64,000 nt of DNA from Rutpela maculata (taxonomy: Eukaryota; Arthropoda; Insecta; Coleoptera; Cerambycidae): contig OW386285.2 in NCBI GenBank assembly GCA_936432065.2, forward strand, positions 260,532,317 to 260,596,316, read 5' to 3'. Shown here piece after piece: positions 11,255 to 20,575 of the stretch; the stretch's first letter is position 1, and each line of letters opens with the position of its first letter. The translations under genes and the position numbers were made by a program. The notes under the pieces were generated by a model, which did no database searches, had not been told where the DNA came from, and was given only the letters and a program-made list of their open reading frames with translations.

Positions 11255-11682
11255 CACTGACCTCTATATATTAAATGGATAGCCTATACCATAGGCTAAA
11301 ATGAAATTTTAGCCAAAATTGAAGAATTCAATAAAGGCGAAAGTCGTCTGCTACGGGGCTTTACGTCTTGCGCGGTATACCTATTTTTTGTTCTGAAGTT
11401 AGCAACACGTTGATGGCAACGCGTTGCTAACAAAGCAGTTCGGCAACGATCAGGTAGGAAATAAGTTTTGAGACATTATTGGAAAAATAAATCTATGATA
11501 AATACATGATTGCCTCAAAACTTATTTCCGTTGCCAAAAATTAATTGACAACGTGTTTCCAGCAACGAGTGGCTAAGTTGACTCTTCCTACTGCGCAAAC
11601 TCGGCAGCCCCGTGCACAAATTGTATTTGTACCATTTTTCAGCTCACACATCGGCTATCCATTTAATATATAGAGGTCAGTG
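11255..11682. mobile_element. hAT-type non-autonomous element, 428 bp, perfect 8-bp target duplication
   Basis: The terminal inverted repeats are identical over 30 bp, beginning CACTGACCTCTATATATTAA at the left and inverted at the right. Both sides carry the 8-bp direct repeat CAGTAGAA (11247-11254 and 11683-11690). An 8-bp duplication is the hallmark of hAT elements. The interior holds further inverted pairs (AGGAAATAAGTTTTGAG / CTCAAAACTTATTTCC). No open frame. Perfect ends suggest a relatively recent insertion. Confidence 0.93.
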
Positions 11683-11690
11683 CAGTAGAA

Positions 11691-12287
11691 AAACAGTCAT
11701 AAACAAATAGTAGAAGCAGCAGAAAACAAATAGCAAATGCGGTTGCAGATAAATTAATTCTAGTTTCTACTGTTTCTGCTGTTGTTGTGCTTTATAAATA
11801 TTCTATTTGTCTTCGTAGATAATCCCCAAACAGCAATATTATATATTAAAAGGGGGTGGAATTTATAGAAGATATACTTTTTGCAACTAAATTTCATTCA
11901 GTCATTTAAATATTGCACGATAATAAAAAAAGCAATAAAAGAAATGTAAAAAACTGTATTTGTTCTTAAAATAAAGAGAAACAAATTAAACAACTTTTTT
12001 TTTTAATTTATTTGTCTCTTAACGGATGGACTTCATTAAGGTTACAAAAGAAATATGGATACAAAAGTAGGTATGTATTGTACGTAAGCTGTCATTAGTA
12101 TCAAAATAATCCGATCATTTAAAATAGTATTAAGCATTAATTGAATATTTTTATTATGTAAACTATTTGCATGTACAGTATAATACCAGAGCTTCAGAAA
12201 CTGTGCTAAACCTATTTTAATACATATATAATTATTATCAAATGTGGCACAGTCCTGCTTTCAAAATCACCCTAACAAAATAAAGTA
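11691..12287. other. No gene seen
   Basis: AT-rich intron sequence between two MITEs. No open frame or repeat that I can recognise. Confidence 0.4.
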
Positions 12288-12746
12288 CAGTGGACGAAGG
12301 GAGAGCTGGTAATTAAGTTGATAAAATTTTATCCTTGGGAGAAATATGTTTTTAGCTGTAAAAAGATGCAGTGATCACGATGGTGATGTCCAAATTTTTC
12401 TACAGTGTGTGCTACCTTTTTAAAATACTCTCCCTCCAGAGCGACTTTCCAATATAAATTTTCTGACAAGTGTAAAACTTTGTTTTTCATATTTTCTCTG
12501 TATGGAAAACATGATATCAACAACTTTTATTCTTACCACTTTCTTTTTCAGAAAATTTCAAATAAAAGAAATAATTAATATTATACATAATATGCAATTT
12601 TTCAGCTTTCCGAAAATATTTCACATTTGAAAAATTTGGATATTATCATCGTGGTCGGCACATTTTTTACATTTAAAAGCATATTTATCCCAAACCAAAA
12701 TGATAACATTTTCTAATCTATACTCCAGCTCTTCCTTCGTCTACTC
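12288..12746. mobile_element. Tc1/mariner-type foldback MITE, 459 bp
   Basis: Left end TA-CAGTGGACGAAGGGAGAGC; right end, inverted, TA-GAGTAGACGAAGGAAGAGC. Inverted similarity continues inwards (CATCGTGATCACTGCATC facing CATCGTGGTCGGCAC). The TA dinucleotide on each side fits a Tc1/mariner target duplication. The minus-strand 64-residue frame inside is arm sequence, not a gene. Confidence 0.8.
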
Positions 12747-12885
12747 TAATATTATTTATTTTAAATTTTACCATCAAAATTATTTAACATTTCCGCCAAC
12801 CGCCGCACGCCGTTTGCTTTTTCTTACAACCACCAGAGGCGCTTCGGATCTAGTCCTAGTAGAATGAGTTAAATCCTGAAGACTG

Positions 12886-13197
12886 GGGATGGAAGATCAT
12901 CAACAATAGATTGGAACCTTTTCAAAACCTCTTGTCACCGGCTCCCGATCAGTTGATCAATACTATATTCTGCAACTGTACCAAAGGCTGTAACGCTAGT
13001 TGAAGCTGCAGAAAACTAGGTCTCCGCTGTTCTGTAGTATGCGGGCATTGCAATATTATTTGAACGCCGCGACGGAAGAAGTAGATAGTAACAACGGAGC
13101 TATAGATGAAGATATAGTTGAAGATACGATACCATCAACTGATCAGCCAATTGACGAAGCTCTTTATGAAGAGGACGATGAAGTTGACACGGATTAG
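12886..13197 (+). pseudogene. CXC (Tesmin/TSO1-like) cysteine-rich tail of the PIN-like gene relic, part 3
   Basis: One frame reads WKIINNRLEPFQNLLSPAPD, then TIFCNCTKGCNAS, an in-frame stop, then CRKLGLRCSVVCGHC. This is the Cys-rich CXC motif that ends the arthropod PIN-like multicopy protein. After a frame change the acidic C-terminus continues (ATEEVDSNNGAIDEDIVED) and stops at 13195-13197. It lies on the same strand as parts 1 and 2 and in the correct order, 2.8 kb further on, separated by repeats X and M and two MITEs. The stop and frameshift make it non-functional. Confidence 0.7.
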
Positions 13198-13334
13198 ATT
13201 AGATCCGCTAGAAGAGACTGAATGATTTATGCAAAGGGTTGTTTTGAGCGTCAGATGTGGATTAGGCCTACTGTTTGTTAGTGTTAAAAAAATAAAGACA
13301 TTGTATCTTTCCGTAACTTTTACTCAAAAATGAT

Positions 13335-14226
13335 TCATTCTACGAAAAAAGTTTAATGACCTTTTCTGTGTAGAATTTTATAATAAATGTTTTTGCTCAT
13401 AACTATTTTTGTCGAAAAAGTGATACTTTTTGAGATAATGGCAAAAAACTGAAAATTTACCCTTTAACCCCCCTTCCAAAAAAAAAACCCATGGCTCAAG
13501 TTGCTCGAACTTCTCAGTATGTACTAAAGGCACCTCAATGAAGGTCTCCACAAAAAAACCAGCTTTCACGTAATTTTACTTCCACATCCAGTGGACAGTA
13601 ACGACAAAAAAATTTTTAAAAATTTTTATTGTTTAAATAGGCTTAGAATGTCATGAAACGTCGAGATTTTAAGTTTTAGTGAAAAAAAATTTTCTGTCTG
13701 TCGGTCTGTCTGTAACTTTTTTTGTGCGCACGTTTACTCTGGAACCGTTTGAGATATTGACTTGAAATTTAGTACACATATGTACTTTAACGAGATCTAG
13801 AACTAGATTATATTTTTATCTTGATCCGTCAAAGGGTTGGGGTGTAAATTTGGGGTAAATAGGTAAATCAAGCAGGTAAGAGTTCTTAAAATTGGTATTT
13901 AGTATATACAAGAGAAGCTAAGGTCTCAAAAAAAATTGGCATTAGCCACCCCCATTATTAAAGGGAATGAAAAAAAAATTGTGATTTAGTGTGTGTACAA
14001 GAACCAGAAACCTCAAAATATTTTTTTTACTTCATCCATTGGGATTCAGGTTCATGAAAAGGCTTTACATTTTGTAAATTTGGTGAGTACCATTAGAAGT
14101 GCACTAGTTTTTAAAGTAAGTTTCCAAAAATTCATAATCATAACTTGAATCGTTGATTTAACAATCACGATGTATGTTTTGAAAAACACATTTTTCAAAT
14201 CACTTCTCAGACATAAAAAATTAGAT
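13335..14226 (-). repeat. Inverted copy of the M-X-Y repeat block
   Basis: Read on the minus strand this block is Y (14226-14045), X (14032-13570) and M (13575-13335), the same order as the plus-strand copies at 7936, 9053/10142 and 10861. It is therefore the right arm of a large inverted duplication whose left arm was expanded by insertions. Short frames in it are repeat sequence. Confidence 0.8.
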
Positions 14227-14633
14227 TTAAAATTACCCCTTTAGGTGTATTGACCCATTTAGTTACCCCATGTAGGGAATAGGGCAACTAAAATTCATTT
14301 TATGATTATTGTCCCCAGAATGTTCATATTACAATAAAGTTTGGTAATTGGATGTAGTTGCTAGTCACATTGTAATGACCATCATGAGCATGCTTAAAGG
14401 GGGAGGGAGTGGGGGATGAGAGTAAATGAATCTTTTCTTAATTTTAAGCTATCTCATGACATGCTAGGATTGTTTATTAAAAATACATAAAAAAGTTTTC
14501 ATTCATATTTTGTGTGGAACTAGCCACTTTTGAAATCAACGTTTTGTAACTCTGCTTTTCATTTAAAAGCTCGCTTGAGATGTATTCAGCACATTAATTA
14601 TACGGGCCCACAAAAAAAAAGTGATTTGTCCTG
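14227..14633. other. No gene seen
   Basis: Intron sequence with a purine-rich GGGGGAGGGAGTGGGGG tract near 14399-14415. I recognise nothing else. Confidence 0.4.
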
Positions 14634-15150
14634 CGAACCAGACCAGTGTATCCTTATGTATTGTGGCCCGCTGAATCTGAATGCGAAGTCAAAATTGTCA
14701 GAGTAGTTCATTTTTCATCACTAACCTCAAAAAACACCCATAAAAGACTGGATTTTTGCCTTTCACACTCAAATGAGTAGTTAGAATTTTTTGTTAATAT
14801 GTTTACTTCATAACCTCATATTGCTGTAACCCCATACCCTACAACTCCACTATCCTATAACCTTATTAATTGGGGCATGCAAGCTTCTATAATTACAAAA
14901 CTCTGAGTAAATATAAATTTTACACATCTGACTTCAAAAACCATATAACTCGGAGTATGTAGGCTTTTATAACTCCACAACCTATAAATCCTGTAACTTC
15001 ATAATCTCAAATTCCATAACACCATAACCTTTTAACGTCATTCTCCGGGCAAGCAGGCTTTTGTCAATGCATCCTCAGGGAATATTTACCTTTCATATCT
15101 AGTACTCATCAGCACAAATCTGAGCTTCTACGAGTGAATCGCATACACAA

Positions 15151-15305
15151 CAGTGGCGGCTCGTGATATTGTCTGCAGAGGATGCTTGATATTTTGAAAG
15201 ACAATTAGAGAAATTTCTACAAGTAAAAGATATTAATTCGGAAGATTGGAAGTTATGCTGCTTCTTCCAAAGAGAGGCTCAGCCTGCCCTGACGAGCCGC
15301 CACTG
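15151..15305. mobile_element. hAT-type MITE, 155 bp, target duplication ATACACAA
   Basis: Termini CAGTGGCGGCTCGT and inverted ACGAGCCGCCACTG. Perfect 8-bp direct repeats ATACACAA at 15143-15150 and 15306-15313. Too short to code. Confidence 0.93.
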
Positions 15306-15790
15306 ATACACAATTCACTTTCTTTTTCTCTTGTGATATCGAGTAGTTCTCTTATTGTCGAAAGATTTGTGCAATGGCTGGTTTTTACGTTTTCGTCCTC
15401 TCTCAGATATATCTCGTGCAAGCATTCAGCAGTAATCATATCCATCCCAACAGTTGCTTTGGTATCAACTTTCCATATCATTGAAGTCCTGGTGAGAGTG
15501 GCGGACTGACCATGGTGGCATAGTGGCAATCGCCACAACGCCCCTTCGATTCCAAAAAGTGTTCTTACATGTGCCCCAGCCGCCCCTCGGTACAAATCGC
15601 CACAACCATCAACAAGTGTCAGTCCGCCAATGCCTGGTGGAATCTTTCACTATGCTCTTCACTGAAATCAAGATTTCTCTGGGAAGTAGTCAATATGAGA
15701 ATCCAAGAAATGCAATTTAAGATTCATCAAGCAGCCCAGTTCACTATTCATGCGCAGAAGCTCAGATTTGAGCTGATGAGAATTAGATAT
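15306..15790 (-). pseudogene. Coding relic of an unidentified multicopy transposon-type protein
   Basis: Read leftwards from about 15790, one frame gives NLKLHFLDSHIDYFPE and, after a shift, NLDFSEEHSERFHQA. This matches a motif (HFLHSHLDFFPENLG...HGERFHQ) found in a recurrent uncharacterised insect protein. A 137-bp MITE then interrupts it, and on the far side the frame reads SMIWKVDTKATVGMDMI and YLREDENVKTSHCTN. Frameshifts and insertion show it is inactive. The function of the parent protein is not known to me. Confidence 0.5.
15496..15632. mobile_element. hAT-type MITE, 137 bp, near-perfect 8-bp target duplication
   Basis: Ends GAGTGGCGGACTGAC and inverted GTCAGTCCGCCAATG. Flanks CCTGGTGA (15488-15495) and CCTGGTGG (15633-15640) differ at one base. 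It sits inside the coding relic described at 15306-15790. Confidence 0.82.
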
Positions 15791-16256
15791 CAAAAGTAAA
15801 TATGTCCTGGTGATGCATTGACAAAAGCCTGATTGCCCCAGAGCATGACGTTAAGGATAACCCGAATTATGGAATTTGGGGTTATGAAGTTACAGGATTT
15901 AGAGGTTATGGGATTATAAAAGCCTGAATACTCTGAGTTATATGGTTTTTGAAGTCAGATGTATAAAATTTCCGTTTACTTAGAGTTTTATGGGAAGCTC
16001 GGGGCGTGCAGCCCCGATTAGTAGGGTTATATATCGCACATTTCGAGAAAAAGTGTAATAACTTAAAATTTTTAGAAATAAGATAAAAATCATATAAACA
16101 AGAAGAAAATAGTAATAAAGCTTATTGCAGTATTTAAATAGGTAATTCCTAATACATAAATATACAAATACAATACATATATAAAAATAAAATAAAAAAA
16201 CCTACATTATACAATTATGAATAATGTAGAGTAAGAATATAAAAATATATAATCAA

Positions 16257-16675
16257 TCACCACTGACTTAGATACAATTTTAATTCACGTTTAAAAGTGT
16301 TTAAGGAGTTGCTGTCTTTAATTTTCTTTGGTAAGTTATTGTAATCATGAACTCCTTTAAAAAATGGTATTCATTGCTCTGCAGCAGTGAGTTCTGCTAA
16401 TATAAATATCAGTATGAGACCTATAGTATCATATGCATGAATTTCATGGTTAAATGTAATGAACCTATTCAAATACTCAGGTAATAAGCCCTTTAGAATT
16501 TTAAATATAAAAATCATTGTAAAGTATCTAATTCTAACCGATACAGGCATCCATTCTAGAACCTTTAACATGGTTATAAAAGGTGTATATCTATTACATC
16601 TGAGAATTATTCTTATCGCCCTATTCTGCAATATTTGTAATTCATTAAGTTATAATCATTTAGATACAATATAAT
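16257..16675 (-). pseudogene. LINE ORF2 C-terminal relic
   Basis: The minus strand encodes NELQILQNRAIRIILRCNRY followed by MLKVLEWMPVSVRIRY and FKILKGLLPEYLN, a typical C-terminal region of non-LTR retrotransposon ORF2 (the LQNRA.R.IL block after the reverse transcriptase). After a frame change the tail GVHDYNNLPKKIKDSNSLN ends LYLSQW and a stop at 16257-16259. An AATAAA lies further along the minus strand near 16118. Two stops at the 5' side and the frameshift make it inactive. It lies inside the 2.8-kb foldback element. Confidence 0.75.
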
Positions 16676-17425
16676 GTGTGCAACCTTTAAGAATTTTAAA
16701 ATGTAGCTTTTGTTCTCCTGCAAAATGCACTTTTTACTTATTGCACTCTTCATCGGGATGTGCGATAGTTATGAAGTCACGAGGTTGTGAAGTATACATA
16801 TTAAAAAAAAAAAATCATTAGAGTGTGGAAGCAAAAAATTGGCTTTTTACTGGTGTTTTTTAAGGTTAGGAATAAAAAACGAGCCAATGTGACAGTTTTG
16901 ACTTCGGATTCAGCGATTCAAAATACATAAGGACAGAGGTTTACTTGGAGTTTTGTGGGAAGCTTGCACGCCCCGATTAGTACATCGCACATCCTGAGAA
17001 AAAGTGTAATAACTTAAAATTTTTAGGAATAAGATAAGAATCGTATAAACAAGAAGAAAACAGTAATAAAGTTTATTGTAGTATAATTGTGGTCAGACCA
17101 GTATAAGTTATAATCATTTAGATACAATATAATATGTGCTATTAACCTTTAAGAATTTTAAAAGCTTTTGTTCTCCTGCAAAATGCACTTTTTACTTATT
17201 GCACTCTTCATAGGGATGTGCGATATAAGGTTATGATGTCACGAGGTTATGAACTAAACATATTAAAAAAAAATCTAACTACTCATTAGAGTGTGAAAGG
17301 GAAAAATTGGCTTTTTACGGGCGTTTTTTGAGGTTAGGAATAAAAAACGAGCCAATCTGACAATTCTGACTTCGGATTCAGCGATTCAAAATACATAAGG
17401 ATAAACTGGTCTGGAACATTGGACA
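16637..17425. repeat. Tandem duplication of the composite element's right terminus
   Basis: About 16637-16925 and 17095-17400 are direct copies (GTTATAATCATTTAGATACA ... GGATTCAGCGATTCAAAATA). The intervening 16938-17090 segment repeats 15965-16120 (GATTAGTA...CGCACAT...GAGAAAAAGTGTAATAAC). The copies differ by scattered substitutions and small indels. Confidence 0.8.
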
Positions 17426-17880
17426 GATGGCTTTTTTTTTGTTGGCCTGTGTTATTTTTGTCGAAAAATGTATAATCACTCTTCATGATGTACACTTCTG
17501 GGCAATAAAATCCCATACACTTGAAAAATCAAGTAATCCAGTTTTTACTAATATTAAGTGATGTGAATCAGTCTTTTTGGAATTTAAATTTTTTATTATC
17601 ATATAGGTTATATAAAAAAGTGACATTGATTGTGAAATGTCATAAGTAAGGTATTTGGAAAAATGTTAATGATTTAATGATTTCGATTTATAACAAATGT
17701 AAAAATTGACGTTGAAAAATTGTGTCCTAGATAAGGCCAGATTCTGAAAGTTCAAAACATTAAAAAGCGGTTTTCTGCATGGTTGTTGTGCATATGTCTG
17801 CCACTGATAATTTTACTTCCACATACACTCGAATATGTCCGTCATTACCAATGATCGGAATTTGGGTTTAATTTTAGTGG

Positions 17881-17950
<70 letters not shown>
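17426..17950. other. No gene; ends in (CA)n(TA)n microsatellite
   Basis: AT-rich sequence followed by a (CA)n then (TA)n tract at about 17881-17950, the target of the retrovirus-like element. A short segment at 17840-17870 (CCAATGATCGGAATTTGGG) recurs inverted near 27310-27335. Confidence 0.6.
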
Positions 17951-17954
<4 letters not shown>

Positions 17955-18429
17955 ATATTAGATTTAAGAATGTTACATATTAATATTTTATATAAGTCCC
18001 TTATCAATTAGTTCGCATAAGTAATTTAATACCAGTGCTGATAATCACGTAATTTTAATCCAAATCTTTTCTTTATCTTTTGTAATTTAATATCATCATC
18101 CTTTAAAATCACGTACAGTCTGGATTACTCTGCGAACCGCAAATTATTCAAAATTATTGTTAACTCAACATAAGATAAACAAACATTATAAATATGACTG
18201 AACGACCATAAGCCGTCAGTTAGCATTCTACCGTTAAACTCAGTAGTTCATAGTTTCAAGCTTATTTTATCATTTTAAGAACGTTATATGTTCTAAGTAT
18301 TATACGTACTTATACCTAGTAGTGTTAAGTGTAATAAGTACACAAATAATAATAATAATAATAACCTGTAAACTTTAAATAATAAAAAATTGTTTTTAAA
18401 AAGTGATTATCTTCAAGTCAAATCTAACA
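17951..18429 (+). repeat. 5' LTR, 479 bp
   Basis: Starts TGTTATATTAGATTTAAG and ends AAGTCAAATCTAACA. It contains an AATAAAAAA poly(A)-like signal near 18380. Relative to the 3' LTR it has an extra 22-bp stretch (around 18237-18260) and lacks 2 bp; otherwise the two read the same. Confidence 0.95.
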
Positions 18430-18431
18430 AT

Positions 18432-18449
18432 TGGCGCAGTCGGTAGGAT
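18432..18449 (+). promoter_or_regulatory. Primer-binding site for tRNA-Ser
   Basis: TGGCGCAGTCGGTAGGAT, two bases after the LTR, is the exact complement of the 3' end of an insect serine tRNA including CCA. This primer class is known for the 17.6/297-like branch of errantiviruses. Confidence 0.92.
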
Positions 18450-18770
18450 CCGCAAAACACGGTCAGAACAAGGAACCTGAACCTAACTGGCAGTGGTGGA
18501 TCAAATCCTTCAACGGCAAAAACGAACCAAGATCCCTTCAAGAAGAAACAAACACGCAAGAAATAAAAATATTAAGAAGCAATCACGCAAACAACAAACG
18601 ACAGATCACCACACACTCTCATGAAACCACTAATGTAAGTACATTTAACTTTGAATCATTAAGTGCATCGAAAGTGTTAAATTTTTTTTCCCTCGTTAAT
18701 ATTTTTCGCGAACCGTCAGTTCTATTATCTAATCTTCCCCTTTTCCCAATTTAATCAAATCCTGTAAAAA
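18450..18770 (+). other. Errantivirus 5' leader
   Basis: Untranslated leader between the primer site and the gag start. It contains a good splice-donor-like ACTAAT/GTAAGTAC near 18627-18640. In errantiviruses env is translated from a spliced mRNA whose donor lies in or near the leader or gag; this is a candidate, not shown. Confidence 0.6.
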
Positions 18771-20144
18771 ATGCCAAACGACCAAGAGAGACGTCAACTC
18801 GAACAAGACGAACGTCAACTCGAACAAGACGAACGTCAACTCGAACACGACGTACGTCAATTAGAACCCTACAAGCTATCAGAAATTTTTTCAATAGTCC
18901 CCGAATTCGATGGTGACCAAATCTTTTTAAATACCTTTCTTAACGCTTGCGATCATTCGCATGGCATGGCCATTGGTGACCAGCAAAAGCTGCTAACCTT
19001 GCACATTAAAAATAAGCTCCGCGGACGAGCAGCACAATTAATTAATTCGAGAAATCCAGCCACTTGGGCTGAAATTAAACAGCTTCTATCAGTTCATTTC
19101 GGAGATTCACGGGACTTAACGTCTCTGATACAGGACCTGCAGCGTATCAAGCAACTTCCAAATGAATCGGCCCTAACCTTCTTCTCCCGTCTGCAAACTC
19201 ATAATGCTAAAATGCATGCTGCAGTACAGAAATCGCGTCTAACTGTAGAACAAAAAACCGCTCAGTCTCAACTCGTCGAGACGATGACGCTAAACACTCT
19301 TCTTACTGGTCTAGAACCCCGTCTAGGACAGATTATAAGGGCAGGAAATCCCCCTGACATGCTCCAAGCATCCATTCGCATCAGACGAGAACTCCAGCTC
19401 TCTTATTTCGAAAACCAAAAGTTTAATAAAACAAGCAACTCCCGAGACGTCCAAACCACCCCTATACGAAAACCAAATGTCCCAACCAATTCTCAAAAAA
19501 CGTGCACATACTGCAAACGAACAGGCCACCTCATCAATGAATGCCGCGCACGCCAGCAATCCTCACAATCATTTAATTATACGAGTTTTACTCCACAAAA
19601 TTTCAACTCGAATACTCGGAGGCAATATGCTGCCCCTCAACAACAACAACAACAACAAAGGTCATTTCCCCAACAAAACTTTTCTAACCAAAATCAGAGG
19701 CCAAATCAATTCCCCAACAGACCAAATCAATTTCAACCTCGACCGTCTGTAATACAACCAAATCCAAATTTTAACCAAAATGATCAGCCCCGAACACATC
19801 ATATAAATTATCCGATGCAAAACTACCCAAACGAGGAATATCGAGAATACTCTAACACAGAGTTTCAGGAATTCCCATCCGAACCACAAAAATATTATTC
19901 AGAAGAACCGTATCAATACCCTAATACTTCCCAGGATTTTCAATTAGGCCCTCAAACTCTTCACGACCCCCCGAACTATCAAACTCAATGTCCCGAAACT
20001 TTTACACAGGAGAACCCTGTTATGTTCCCGGAGATGACTCTGGAGGACTACAACCCAATTTCAGATCTGGCATCCCAAGTCCAGTCAATGAACCTGGACA
20101 ACTTCAACCCCAATTTGAACTTCCCCGAACAAGACTTCATTTAA
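18771..20144 (+). CDS. gag: Gag polyprotein of the errantivirus
   Basis: 457 codons, starting at the first ATG after the leader. The N-terminus has three near-identical RQLEQDE heptads encoded by 21-bp tandem repeats. The capsid-like region follows (about residues 35-220, with IVPEFDGD and FFSRLQ). A single retroviral zinc knuckle CTYCKRTGHLINEC lies at about residues 245-258. The C-terminal third is rich in Gln, Asn and Pro, with a seven-Gln run. The frame overlaps the protease frame by 157 nt, which lies in the -1 frame, the arrangement known for errantivirus gag-pol frameshifting. The gag reading frame itself is intact. Confidence 0.93.
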   Translation: MPNDQERRQLEQDERQLEQDERQLEHDVRQLEPYKLSEIFSIVPEFDGDQIFLNTFLNACDHSHGMAIGDQQKLLTLHIKNKLRGRAAQLINSRNPATWAEIKQLLSVHFGDSRDLTSLIQDLQRIKQLPNESALTFFSRLQTHNAKMHAAVQKSRLTVEQKTAQSQLVETMTLNTLLTGLEPRLGQIIRAGNPPDMLQASIRIRRELQLSYFENQKFNKTSNSRDVQTTPIRKPNVPTNSQKTCTYCKRTGHLINECRARQQSSQSFNYTSFTPQNFNSNTRRQYAAPQQQQQQQRSFPQQNFSNQNQRPNQFPNRPNQFQPRPSVIQPNPNFNQNDQPRTHHINYPMQNYPNEEYREYSNTEFQEFPSEPQKYYSEEPYQYPNTSQDFQLGPQTLHDPPNYQTQCPETFTQENPVMFPEMTLEDYNPISDLASQVQSMNLDNFNPNLNFPEQDFI

Positions 20145-20575
20145 ATCCCCTTCTAACCGTCAAATCTAAAAATCTGTACTATATCAAAGATGCCACCAAT
20201 ACCTTTAAACTCTTGATTGATACCGGTGCAGGAATCTCGATATTTAAAGAAAAAACCGCCGAAAAATTTTCGAATAAATTTTCCGAAAATGCCGTTATTC
20301 AAGGAATAACCAACGAAAAAATCTTAATAAAAGAATCCAAACTTATTCCATTTAAAGTAGGCGATCCTCATAAAGTATACATTTACAATCTAGATATAGA
20401 ATTTGACGGATTACCCGGATCGGATTTTCTAGAACATTACGGTTGCATAATAGACATAAAAAACTCACTACTAACTATAAAACAATACCCCTCTTCAAAG
20501 CAGGTGACGAGGCTAGCGAAACTCCAACCATCATTAAAAACACGCATTTTAACGAAAATTTCACAAAAAACATAA
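19988..20575 (+). CDS. pol: Pol, aspartic protease segment (separate frame)
   Basis: This frame overlaps the 3' end of gag in the -1 register and encodes the retropepsin active-site motif LLIDTGAGISIF (bases about 20211-20246) followed by the GSDFLEHYG block. It stops at 20573-20575 in a nonsense extension. The downstream RT frame is a further -1 step away. In the family protease and RT share one frame, so I infer a single-base change near 20478-20488 (around ATAAAACAATACCCC), which separates protease from RT in this copy. Confidence 0.87.
   Translation: MSRNFYTGEPCYVPGDDSGGLQPNFRSGIPSPVNEPGQLQPQFELPRTRLHLNPLLTVKSKNLYYIKDATNTFKLLIDTGAGISIFKEKTAEKFSNKFSENAVIQGITNEKILIKESKLIPFKVGDPHKVYIYNLDIEFDGLPGSDFLEHYGCIIDIKNSLLTIKQYPSSKQVTRLAKLQPSLKTRILTKISQKT

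Larger units (their letters stand above)
14634..17425. mobile_element. Composite foldback element with long inverted terminal segments, about 2.8 kb
   Basis: The left terminus (GCGAACCAGACCAGTGTATC at 14634, then an AACCTCAAAAAACACCC block) is repeated in inverted orientation at the right (GGCGTTTTTTGAGGTTAGG near 17319 and ACATAAGGATAAACTGG near 17393). A second inner inverted pair joins about 15020-15140 to 15760-15850. The element has been invaded by two hAT-type MITEs and contains a LINE fragment and a broken coding relic. The right terminus is tandemly duplicated. Exact outer boundaries are approximate. Confidence 0.7.

Noticed and set aside
17813..18007. 64-codon frame on the minus strand with a Tyr-Ile repeat
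   Set aside because: It is a translation of the (TA)n microsatellite.
18431..18754. 107-codon frame in the errantivirus leader
   Set aside because: It starts in the primer-binding site, precedes the real gag start and has no Gag features; it is leader sequence.
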